Shown: positions 55,026 to 64,000 of the stretch, one piece after another
How positions within the stretch are numbered: the first letter of the stretch is position 1
How the letters are laid out: each line of letters opens with the position of its first letter
NCBI RefSeq assembly: GCF_900497805.2
Contig: NW_020954557.1
Coordinates: 38,791,803 to 38,855,802 of the forward strand
Reading direction: 5' to 3'
Source: Vombatus ursinus
Lineage: Eukaryota; Chordata; Mammalia; Diprotodontia; Vombatidae
DNA length: 64,000 bases
Program-made: the position numbers and the translations under genes
Notes under the pieces: model-generated
The model's database searches: none
What the model was told of the DNA's origin: nothing
The model's input: only the letters and a program-made list of their open reading frames with translations

Positions 55026-56025
55026 GTCGTGCACTGTATAGTATTAAAAATGCTATTTGCCTTTAAGTGGATATATGTTTTCAAAGGAATGCACTTTGTT
55101 TGGAAACCTTCTATGACAAACAGGGTCTCTGATTAATATGGGAAACTAAAGGAACTAAATGCTTAAAAAAATTACACCCGGCATTTGTTCAACACGCAGC
55201 TTATAGTTTGGGCTACCACCCAGGGTTAGATCTTGGTACTCTGGGGAAAGCTGGAAGGCATCATTAGTATTGTGATCGTTGTCATCATTAGGAATCATGA
55301 GAGAGGCTGCATGGATGAAATGAAGAAGGCACCAGCAAAGCTGACCTGCATGAAGCCTTTTATTATTTGATGAAGTCAAACATGAAGAATGAGCTACCAT
55401 ATTTGCACATGTGAAATTTTGGTCAGGTAGTTGCACCTTCTATTAACTTATGTTAAGGGTGTGTATCATTGATCATACCAAAATTATGTAGGGGTAACTA
55501 TAAATGTGTGTAATTAAGCCCCCAGATGGTAGGAATAAGGGAAGTTTGGTAGGGGAAGTTTTTTTTTTCTCTTTAAGATTATCTTGAAAGGTCTGCTTTT
55601 ATCAAGATGTATGGTCAAGAAGACATTATAAATCAAAATGATCAGACATATGACTCAGTTTCAGGGATATTACTGGAATTGGCTCTGTTTGGATATTACC
55701 ATTAGCAGAGAAAATGTTAGATCTTTTCACTTGCCATAAAGATATTGTAAAACAGGGACATAAACTGCCCATTGCTGGTTCCAGCAGGGCTGACTGTAGC
55801 AATATATTCATTTATCTAAATTCATGAAAAGATCTTTATGTTCCTCTCACTTTCATTTCCCCTGTGAAGATAGAAATGAAGCAAAGCAAGTCCCAACTGC
55901 TACCTCAAGAATCCTCCTGCCTTTGGGTTCTTTTTTGTTCCACCCATGTTCATAAGTCCTCAGTCCTTCACAGAACAATAGTTATTAAGACTTCCTCTAG
56001 CAATGCTTAGCAGACTTAAGGTAAT
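55026..56025. other. Unique DNA without recognised features
   Basis: A 93-residue reverse frame (55155-55436) has no recognisable domain. Confidence 0.4.
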
Positions 56026-56222
56026 AGGATAGTAGATTTAGAGCTAGAAATGTCCTAAGAGGACATGAAGTCCAAACCACTCCTTTTTTCAAATGAGGAT
56101 ACTGAGGTTAAGTGACTTTTCCAGGGTCACACAGCTAATAAATGTCTTACATGGGATTTAAACTCAGGTCTTCCTGAATCCAAGGCAAGAACTGTATCCA
56201 TCGCATCATATTGCTGCCTCCA
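56026..56222 (-). mobile_element. Class D SINE
   Basis: GTAGATTTAGAGCTAGAAAT, GAGGATACTGAGGTTAAGTG, AACTCAGGTCTTCCTGAATC, ATTGCTGCCTCC. Confidence 0.9.
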
Positions 56223-57060
56223 AATAGCAGGAGGGGAGAAATTGCATGGGGAAAATTACCAAGAAGGTTAAATATTGATGACAAACAGAGTGGAAGGGCA
56301 AGGAGAGAGGAATTCTATAGTGGCATGGAGAGAGGCAAAGCCAGAAGCAGACTGTTTGATTCAGTGACTAAAAAGGTGTTAAGGAAAGAGGGGTTAAAAT
56401 GATGGCAAAGAGCAGATGTAGTAGGGATATAGTAAGACTTTGGAGAGAGAGCAAGTGATCAGGTTGTGGTCTAAAGTGATAATGAAGTTCAAAGAGGGTC
56501 TATAAGTTATTTGTCATCAGTGTGGAAGTTGGAATCATTGAGGATAGTAGCAGCTGATGCTGTGAGGAGGAAAACTATAAGGTGCTAAAAGTCCTCAAGA
56601 AAGGAGGAAATGTGTGTCCTAAAGGAGAATAGGGTAGCTAGGTGACTCAGTGGATAGAGTGCTGAGCCTGGAGTCAGGAAGACTCATCTTTCTGAATTCA
56701 AATCCAGCCTCAGACACTTACTAGCAATGTGATACTGGGCAAGTCACTTAAACTTGTTTGCCTCGGTTTCCTCATCTGCAAAATGAGTTGGAGAAGGAAA
56801 TGGCAAACCATTCCAGTATCTTTGCCAAGAAAACTCCAAATGGGGTCAGGAAGAGTTGGGAATGATGAAATGACTCAACAACAACAACAAAGGAGAGTAG
56901 ATGACAGTGTGAAAGATGTGGAGATGATCATGTAAGTGGAGTGTGGATTTTGAAAGAGGAGAGTTTGTTGAAGGATGGTGGTGGAACAACAATCTGAAAG
57001 TATTACTAGGGAGCAAAGTTCATATGGGATCTCCTCCTCCCACTGAGTTGTAGGGAGTAG
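56223..57060. other. Purine-rich unclassified DNA around a SINE
   Basis: AG-rich text resembling antisense LINE (possibly the L2 endonuclease part: the complement near 56510 has NDSNFHTDD). Not secure. Confidence 0.3.
56633..56888 (+). mobile_element. Class A SINE, full length, target duplication
   Basis: GGTAGCTAGGTGACTCAGTG to ATGACTCAACAACAACAAC. AAAGGAGAATAG (56621-56632) and AAAGGAGAGTAG (56889-56900) match at 11 of 12. Confidence 0.96.
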
Positions 57061-58629
57061 AAACACAAGTATAGTGTTGCTATTCCCAATAATTCACCAT
57101 TAAGAAAATGAACTTTTTGAAAATCAAAATTTCTCTGGTAAAAATTTAAAGAATTCAAATAGCTTTAACTCTGGCATTTAACTCACCAAAAATCAAACAG
57201 GGAGACAATTGTAAAACATGATTTTATTATGCTAGAAAGCTCCCGCACCTGGGCAGCATTTTTCCTGGCATTGCTTTGTTGCTCTTGAACTGCAACCTCT
57301 TTTCTGACTTTCCATCCTTTTCTTCTAGCAGCAATTTGATACAAAGCTACTCATATAAAAGTTTGCTCAAGTGCTTTCCAGAACTGTAGGTATTATGGGA
57401 GTTTTTCTTATGGTATCAACATGTTAGGTGATGCACTTTTTATCTAGGTGATATGCACTTCCCTGTCGGTCATCATTCCCATGCCGTGCCTTAATGTCTT
57501 CATTGCCATCTGTCACCATAGCTTTGAGTCCTCAGGATCCTGTCACCCCGGCATTCCTTTCCTAAAACCCACCTTTTTCTCCAAATCCACATGAGGATGA
57601 CAGTTCAACTCTTTGTAGGATGGACTTCCCCTTCTCTTGGGACAACTGTATCTGGGATAGTTGGAATGTGCTCTATGGTGCCATAGTTCATCCCCTCTGC
57701 ATTCCCAAACTAGGGTCAAGAATTCCTTGTTGTATCTCTGGTGCTTACTATAGATATCTTGCTTGGTAGAGCTCATCTAAATCTGAATTCTACTTATCTA
57801 TCTTATCAATTTTTTTCATTAACTCTCATAAAGGCCACCTGGTCCCTGAGTGAGTAAATAATGTTTTTTAGTAGAGGGAGTAGATATTCCTAGCCTCTCT
57901 ATAACTTTAAGTATAGCACTGAAATGTGCTTAAGAGAAACTAATGGTCCATTTTCCAAAAACCTAGGCACAGGCAGAAACTATATTTATGGGTAAGGAAC
58001 TTCATAAATATTATTGGCTCTTTATGTAAGCTCTTGCTGGCTAGTCCTTGGTTTAAAGAACCTGGAGGCCAGATGGGAGAGGGAGGAGAGGCTTTCTGGC
58101 AGTAACCCAACTTCTGTAAAAAAGAAAAATGTTCTTCTGAGAATGATGAAGAGTCCGTTTTCCAAAGTTTGGAATAATTTTGTCAATTTACAACCAACTC
58201 ATGACCAATGATAATCACCATGCACATCTATTATTCTAAATGAAATAGGACACAGAACAGTTGGCTAGAAGTTATTCTAAATACTCTGGCTAAAGGAATA
58301 ACGAGTCCAAAACATTAGAAAGAACGCTGGGAGTGAGGTAGCGTCTACTTGACAGGTATCTTTATACCTATAGTAGACCCAGATTGGTAGCTCCATTTTC
58401 TATGTGAGTTGTGGAGATACTCTGCCTTAAATGATATAGAGTGAAGATAATATTACCAAGTTGAAAAAGGAATGGAAAGAGCAGAGAAAAGATAGCTTTT
58501 GGAGAGTTGAACTCTCCAAATAATTTTTTTCCTTTGAGTTCATTTGGAGGTTTTTCTGTAGCTATATTGATATCACAGAATAGTTCCATCTTTGACTGCT
58601 CTAGGTGGGGTGATTGGAGACTAATGGAT
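57061..58629. other. Unique DNA
   Basis: A 77-residue reverse frame (57543-57776, begins MSSTKQDIYSKHQRYNKEF) has mixed, protein-like composition but no domain I recognise. Nothing else is seen. Confidence 0.35.
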
Positions 58630-58800
58630 TGAAGAATGGATTTGGCATGAAAGGGTCTGCCACCTTTTATCTATGTGACTTAAGGCAAATTGCTTAACCT
58701 TTCTGGGCCTCAATATCCTCATTTGTAAAATGAGAATATGGGTGCTATATTATCTTTGAGACACCTTCTAGCTCTAAGACTTTGATCCTATGAGCCTATG
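58630..58800 (+). mobile_element. Class D SINE
   Basis: TCTGGGCCTCAATATCCTCA, TTTGTAAAATGAGAATATGG, CCTTCTAGCTCTAAGACTTT. Confidence 0.88.
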
Positions 58801-58978
58801 GAATGAAATGTACTTAACATAATTCATGTCCTATTAATATCAGGGATATATGAACTAGTCCCGGAAATACAAACATCTTTTACCTCTCTCATTATGGTTA
58901 TTGTTGTTTTTAATTTAATGCTTAACTTTGAAAAGAGATCAAGATGACTTTCCAATCTTATACTTTATCCTGAATATA

Positions 58979-59065
58979 CAGGTTATTCCCAAAGTCTCAG
59001 TGCAGTTTTGAACTGCCAAAGATTTGACAAGCTTAAAATTGCACTAAGATATTTGGGATACCCTG
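58979..59065. mobile_element. Mariner-type MITE
   Basis: 87 bp, nearly a perfect fold-back: CAGGTTATTCCCAAAGTCTC at the left and, inverted, CAGGGTATCCCAAATATCTT at the right. The left flank is TA. CAGGGTxxCCCAAA ends are typical of Tc1/mariner MITEs. Confidence 0.85.
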
Positions 59066-59074
59066 CACTTAACA

Positions 59075-59205
59075 CAAATTCTGCAGAAAGAACTTAAGCT
59101 CTCTGAGGGCAGGAACACTTTTGTGTTTTGTTTTGTTTTTGTGTGCCCAAAGTCTAGCACAACGCCTGGCAATAGTAGGTGCTTAATAAATACTTGTTGA
59201 TTGAT
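59075..59205 (+). mobile_element. L2 3' end
   Basis: AGCTCTCTGAGGGCAGGAAC, AAGTCTAGCACAACGCCTGG, GTAGGTGCTTAATAAATACT. Confidence 0.9.
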
Positions 59206-60254
59206 ACATGAAAGCCAGAATCAGGTCCTTGAACAATTTCTCCTTAGTGGTGCTAGTCTTGTTTCCTAGTCTTCTTAGCTGCTAAAACTTAGTCTTACAC
59301 ATATGTGGCAATTGCAAGTAAAAACAAAAGTTCTGAGAATTGTCATTTGTCTAGAAATATTGAATTATGGAATAAGTAGGACCTATGTGAATTGCAATGT
59401 AGATTACGTCATGTCATGGCTAGTGAAACCTCTCAACCTTCAGAATTTCCCTGATAAGTAAATATTGGCATATCTTAACTATAGGGATGGTGTTGTGCTA
59501 ATGACCATTTCAAAGTTGGATATTGCTTTCCTCCAAAGAAGATTCAAAGAGGAAGTCAATGATCTTAACTTCTACATCAACTAGCCTAAGATGAAATACT
59601 AGCTTGAGCATTGACTAATCAGGATTGTCCTGTCCCTTGTGTCGGGAAATAACTTGGTTCAATATCTTTAAGATTTATTTAGCTTGTATTTGCACTGATC
59701 ACATACATTGAACTGGAGCCTGGAGCCAAGAACTATATTTCCAAGACTGAGTTAGTGATTGGAAGACTGTCTCGCGGTACTTGGAATAAATCCAGAAATC
59801 TTCAATAATGAAGGCCTTTTTTTTAACTTAACAATATTCTAGGGACATTTCCATCATGCTTTATTCTTTGTGATCTGAGCTGTTATTATTTCAAAAACTG
59901 AATTTGAATGGTCATTGAAGGAAGGTAGATAGGTAAGTAGGTGGTTTTAACAAAGACTTGAGAAAAGAATTGCTCTGATTGACTAAAAAAAATGCTATCA
60001 AACCCTTAGCAACATAGCAAAACCCAACCTACACAAGAAAAATTAAAATTAAAACTTGTTTTTAACTTTTAAAAATTAGAAATTTAATTTTAAAATGTTA
60101 CAGTTTAAAAATGTTTAGAATTTCAATGGGAAATTGCAAAAAGTTATACCCTTTTCATAATTTCTTTAGAATAGTTACTTTGCATTGTTATTGATATTAT
60201 TATTTATTTTGTTTAGGTCTCTCTACAAAACTCCCAGTATGGCAATTCACTTAC
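59206..60254. other. Unique AT-rich DNA
   Basis: TTTTAAAAATTAGAAATTTA-type AT palindromes lie near 60060-60110. No gene is recognised. Confidence 0.4.
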
Positions 60255-60385
60255 AGCCTGTAGTTTCAGACAGCTGCCCGAGGTAATTATTTGCCAAAGG
60301 TAACATAGCTAGCATATGTAAAAGGCAGAACTTGGATCTGGGTCTTCCTGATTCCAGGGGCAGTCCACATGCACTGCTTCCCTTG
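60255..60385 (-). mobile_element. MIR-like SINE, 5' part
   Basis: TTTGCCAAAGGTAACATAGC, CTTGGATCTGGGTCTTCCTG. Confidence 0.7.
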
Positions 60386-60533
60386 CATTAGCATAATTAT
60401 TATCAATTGAAGTGTTTCTACTGGAAAAAATTCAAATACATATTATAAAGGTCCTGAACTAAGGAATGTGTTAATGGACAGACTAGTAGCTCTCACTTAT
60501 CCATAGACAACCTAGAACACTCTCAAGAAAAGT

Positions 60534-60780
60534 TGTTATTGTTGTTTTTCAGTTGTATTTGACTCTCTGTGACTGAGTTTTCTTGGCAAAGATACTGGAG
60601 TGGTTTGCTATTTCCTTTTCCAGCTCATTTGACAGATAAGGAAACTGAGGCAAACTGGGTTAAGTGACTTGCCCACAGTCACACAGCTAGTGAGTGTCTG
60701 AGGCCAGATTTGAACTCATGAAGATGAGTTCTTCCTGATTCCAAGCCCAGTGCTCTATCCACTGTACCACCTAGCTGCCC
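60534..60780 (-). mobile_element. Class A SINE, full length, target duplication
   Basis: (GTT)n tail, GACTGAGTTTTCTTGGCAAA, ACAGTCACACAGCTAGTGAG, TACCACCTAGCTGCCC. CTCAAGAAAAGT (60522-60533) and CTCAAAGAAAAGT (60781-60793) differ by one base. Confidence 0.96.
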
Positions 60781-60987
60781 CTCAAAGAAAAGTATACAAC
60801 TATAAGATGGCAAATGACCTTTTGATTTCTAAAGCTTTCTTTCCTGCTCTGATTCCTGGCCCTATGCTTCACATATAACAAGTCTTCCAATGGCTGGAGC
60901 AACTATCTCTCCTGGTAGTTTATAAGCAGGTATCTTGTACCACTGTGTACTGAAGAAGAGAAAGATTCATACTTCCTACTAGCCCTC

Positions 60988-61180
60988 TGGGCAGTGAGGA
61001 GGTGCCGTGGATAGAGTGTCGGGTCTGGAGTTGGGAAGACTCATCTTCCTGAGTTCAAATCTGGCCTCAGACACTTAATAGCTGTGTGACCCTGTGCAGG
61101 AATTTAAGTACCTTGAGGAAATTGAGGCCCAGAAAGGTTAAGCAACTTGAGGCAAAGTAACTTGAGTTCAAAATTACTTT
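60988..61180 (+). mobile_element. Class A SINE 5' half plus MIR-like scrap
   Basis: GGAGGTGCCGTGGATAGAGT to TAGCTGTGTGACCCTGTGCA, then a reversed core-like GAGGAAATTGAGGCCCAGAA. Confidence 0.75.
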
Positions 61181-61226
61181 CAAAACAAAACAAAACAAAA
61201 CAAAACAAAACAAAACAAAACAAAAT
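61181..61226 (+). repeat. (CAAAA)n microsatellite
   Basis: Nine near-perfect units, probably grown from the SINE tail. Confidence 0.97.
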
Positions 61227-61229
61227 ACT

Positions 61230-61915
61230 CTGGAGTCTGTGGTTTAGGGCCTTTAAAAATACAGATTGTAAAAATAAAGCCATGATTTTTTAAATAGCCA
61301 GCATTTTATCTATACTTTGGGAAACTTTTTTTCTATTCTTTTGTTCATGCTCCTTAGGTTGCCTAGTGCTGTGCTCCCCTGCCCCCCCCCCAGAAGAGCT
61401 CTCCTTTGGGGATGGAACATGGGAGTCAAACTAAGCCTTGCCTAGGATTCAGGTAAGCTTCACTAGACTGAATCTAATCTTTTGGCTTGTGCTCTATCAT
61501 GGTATATACAGTGTGGGGAGTATTTCATCAGGTCACTAGTCCTACCCCTATCCACCCCACCCCTGTTCCCCACATTCTCTGCATCTGTCCTCCTCTCCCC
61601 CAGCCTCATGATATTGGGGAAGGAGATCCAAGACAAGTACCATAGTGTCAAGAGCCCCTAGACCCATAGCGGCTAAAATCCCAGTGTACCAATTGATTAG
61701 GCCTCTCCAAGAAGACGATTATGTTAGTAGAAGAGCTTAGTTCTACATGGACCAATTGTAGTCTAAAGTTTAAATCTACAATGTCAGGGTCTTTTTACTA
61801 TTGGGGATTTGGGACAAATCCTAAAGTGGCATGTCAGTTCCTCGTCCATTTTTTCTCTTCATATCATAAAATGTTAATAATATCATTTATATAGTACTTT
61901 AAAGTTTGGGAAGTT

Positions 61916-61946
<31 letters not shown>

Positions 61947-62255
61947 ACAAATATTGAATATAAAATGTGTAGGCAGATGCCTCAAGCAGCTATCTGAAAC
62001 TACAATTTTGAAGTGAGTTACCATTCTGCAGCCTATTCTGGGAGTTTTATATACAGACCTGAACAAAATAATAACAATAATAACAACAATAATAGCAACT
62101 CCAACAGTAATAACAATATAAAACAACCATTCTAAAGAAGTTATGGAGAGGATATAATTTTTTGCAATTTCCTATTAAAATTTTAAAGCAATAAAAATTT
62201 AAATAAAAAATTTAAGATTAAATTTAAAATGTTAACATTTAAATATTTTGAAAAT
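61230..62255. other. Mostly unique AT-rich DNA
   Basis: A C-run at about 61381-61391, a (GT)n/T-run at 61919-61946 and (AAC/AAT)n at 62060-62115. A class C tail scrap (ATATAGTACTTTAAAGTTTG) lies at 61880-61910. Confidence 0.45.
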
Positions 62256-62465
62256 ATTATCTTATTTTTCCCTCACAACAACCCTAGGAGGTAGGTGTTA
62301 TTGTTACCTAGATAAAGGAACTGAGACATGAAAGGTAAGAGACTTTCCCAGGATCACAGAGTTAGCTAGTATACAGCCAGATTTGAACTCAGGTCATTCT
62401 GGCTCTTCTCTCTATCTGTAAAATTAGGTCCAACATTCTCAACTGTACCACTTAGCAGCCTCTTT
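62256..62465 (-). mobile_element. Class C SINE
   Basis: TTTTTCCCTCACAACAACCC, CAGATTTGAACTCAGGTCAT, TGTACCACTTAGCAGCCT. Confidence 0.82.
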
Positions 62466-62619
62466 CTCACTTCTACCAAGTGAATTGGTGTATATTTGAT
62501 GAGCGTAACAATTTAGCTTTTGGCTTATGAATGCCCAGGGAAGTGTCACATTAGTGTTACATGTCTATGTAAGTACAGTAAATATTTTAATAATCAAAGT
62601 TAATTCACAAGAGTGGGAA

Positions 62620-62812
62620 TCTATTTCAGTGGAAAGAGCACTGAATTTTCTGAAGTAATAGGATCTGTGTTCAAATCCTGGCTCTTACTAGTTATATAGC
62701 CTAAGACCTATCATTTAATCTTTCTGAGCCTCAATTTCCTTATCTGTAAAAAGAAGAGATTAGACTAGAGGGCTTCTAAGGTAACTTCTAGCTTTAAATC
62801 TATGTTCCTACC
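62620..62812 (+). mobile_element. Class D SINE
   Basis: ATCTGTGTTCAAATCCTGGC, CTGAGCCTCAATTTCCTTAT, ACTTCTAGCTTTAAATCTAT. Confidence 0.9.
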
Positions 62813-62817
62813 CTTTA

Positions 62818-62905
62818 TGAATTAATAAATAAATAATAAATTAAATTATATTAATGAATAATAAATAAATGGAATTAATAAAAATATACTTTTAATTAAT
62901 AAATA
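62818..62905. repeat. (AATAAAT)n AT-rich repeat
   Basis: AATAAATAAATAATAAATTA-type units. Confidence 0.9.
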
Positions 62906-63134
62906 TGATGGCAAAATTGAGCAAAGGAAATCTTATACTAAGTTTGAGAAGCATACTTTTTTTTCTGCTTAGCTTCTAATAACTCTGACCTACTCTCACA
63001 GTCTTTCCTCAGCTGACTTTTAAACAAAGTCCTATTGATAATCCAATGTTAGTATTGCTTTATTACTTGCAGCTCTGCTAAGAGTTCTAGGTATTGAATG
63101 CCTATGTTATACTCATTTGCTAGTTGTTCCTTGG

Positions 63135-63430
63135 GGGGCTGGGCATTTAACCTCTCTCTATCTGTAAAATGGGGAAAATAATATTTGTACCACCAACTTC
63201 AAAGTAGTGTTATAAGGATCAAATAGGAATGTAGATTTGCAGCTAGGAGGAAATTTAGAGGCCATTTAGTTCAATGCCCTCTCATTTTATTGATGAAGGA
63301 ACTATACCTCAATTTCTTTTCAAGTCAGGTAATAGGACTTGCCGAAGGGCACAAAGCTATTGAGTAGTAGAGCTAAAATTTCAACCCAGAACCTCTGACT
63401 CCAAATCTACTGCTCTTTGCACTATACCAT
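63135..63430. mobile_element. Abutting SINE pair: class C (+) and class D (-)
   Basis: ATTTAACCTCTCTCTATCTG to TAAGGATCAAATAGG is a class C part. From about 63225, GAGGAAATTTAGAGGCCATT, GACTTGCCGAAGGGCACAAA and CAGAACCTCTGACTCCAAAT is a reversed class D. Confidence 0.75.
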
Positions 63431-63524
63431 GAGATAATGTAAAAACAGTGCTTTGTAATTGTGAAGTTCAATATAACTGTAAAGTATTATTTATTACATT
63501 ATTATTGTATTGCTATTGTAATAT

Positions 63525-63775
63525 TGAGGCTAGTGCAGTAGATAGAAATGCTGCGCCTGGAGTTAGGAAGACCTGATTTCAATCCAGCCTCAGACACTGA
63601 CTGTGTGACCCTGGATAAATCACTTAACCCCTGTCTGCCTCAGTTTCTTCAACAATGAGGATAATAATAACTCCTATCTCCTAGGCTTTTTTTTTTTTTG
63701 GTGAGAATGAGATGAGATATTTGTAAAGTGCTTAGCATAGTTAGTGCCTGGCACATAATAGATATTTAATAATTG
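63525..63775 (+). mobile_element. Class C SINE, full length
   Basis: AGGCTAGTGCAGTAGATAGA, CACTTAACCCCTGTCTGCCT, GTAAAGTGCTTAGCATAGTT, GCCTGGCACATAATAGATAT. A T-run interrupts the tail. Confidence 0.9.
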
Positions 63776-63874
63776 CTTATTCCCTTTACTTTCCCCTCAC
63801 CCCCATATTAGTGGTAGGACTATAGAGGGAGGTATTTAGAATTTTGCATTTATTTCCAGATATTGAATTTTCTG

Positions 63875-64000
63875 ACATACATTAAAAATCTAGAAGAGAA
63901 TCAGAGGAGGGTCACCTGAATGGTGAGGGTTGGTTCTAGAGGCGATAGTCAAAGGATTTGAGTATGTTTAGCCTGAGAAAAAGAAGGCTTGTGAAAGACA
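63875..64000 (+). mobile_element. CR1/L3 LINE, ORF2 C-terminal part, runs off the edge
   Basis: The forward frame at the end reads MFSLRKRRLVKD, like the CR1 FNLEKRRLRGD block. The preceding GAGGAGGGTCACCTGAATGG also fits. It continues beyond the window. Confidence 0.8.

Noticed and set aside
56223-57060. Firm L2 endonuclease call
   Set aside because: Only one weak block looked right, so it is listed as unclassified.
1051-63775. tRNA genes suggested by A-box and B-box-like words
   Set aside because: These words lie in SINE heads. The flanking arms do not pair into a cloverleaf and the SINE body follows.

Overview
The window looks like intergenic or intronic DNA from a marsupial. I find no intact protein-coding gene, rRNA, tRNA or CRISPR array. 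The organism call rests on the repeats. There are dozens of tRNA-headed CORE/MIR-type SINEs with the typical marsupial head (GCAGCTAGGTGGCGCAGTGG and variants), marsupial-type L1 3' ends, RTE-tailed SINEs, and a deep background of L2 and CR1/L3 fossils. The short A-tailed SINE variants (left end CACCTAGCTGCCCC on the reverse strand, right end a T-run) resemble the WSINE1 type I associate with Australian marsupials, so an australidelphian source is my best guess. That is recall, not a search.

SINE classes used below. Class A: head, core and a tail ending near GACTGAACAACAA. Class B: short head SINE running straight into an A-tail. Class C: head and core with an L2-like tail (AAAGCACTTAGCACAGTGCC). 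Class D: MIR-like, tail like CCTTCCAGCTCTAAATCTATG. Class names are mine; family names need a library search. Strand is the sense strand of the element.

Layout. 1-6.9 kb: AT-rich DNA with scattered SINEs. 7.0-9.7 kb: a repeat-poor stretch opening with a short CpG-rich patch, the best candidate for host function (distal promoter, noncoding first exon or enhancer). 9.7-18 kb: mostly unique AT-rich DNA with a CR1/L3 reverse-transcriptase fossil and a possible old LTR. 18-21.6 kb: nested repeats, including an RTE-tailed SINE inside an L2 and a palindromic hAT-like MITE inside a SINE. 21.6-25 kb: mostly unique. 25-29.9 kb: SINEs and L2 ends. 30.0-30.6 kb: a broken Ty3/gypsy integrase fossil. 31.6-34.5 kb: an unclassified 440-bp-period direct repeat, a Y-box-protein retrocopy fragment cut by an L1 3' end, an L2 reverse-transcriptase fossil and another L1 piece. 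34.5-40.6 kb: unique DNA with SINEs, one inserted in another with clean target duplications. 40.7-43.3 kb: a class D SINE carrying two DNA-transposon insertions, then a 70-bp inverted duplication flanking another SINE. 43.3-50 kb: unique DNA, split CR1/L3, a probable solo LTR and a polypurine tract. 50.3-55 kb: a long L2 carrying a MITE, then two L1 3' ends in tandem. 55-64 kb: unique DNA, SINEs, a mariner-type MITE, and a CR1/L3 entering at the right edge.

There is no gene set that works together. The story is layered retroposition and transposition, with a few unique islands that could be regulatory.
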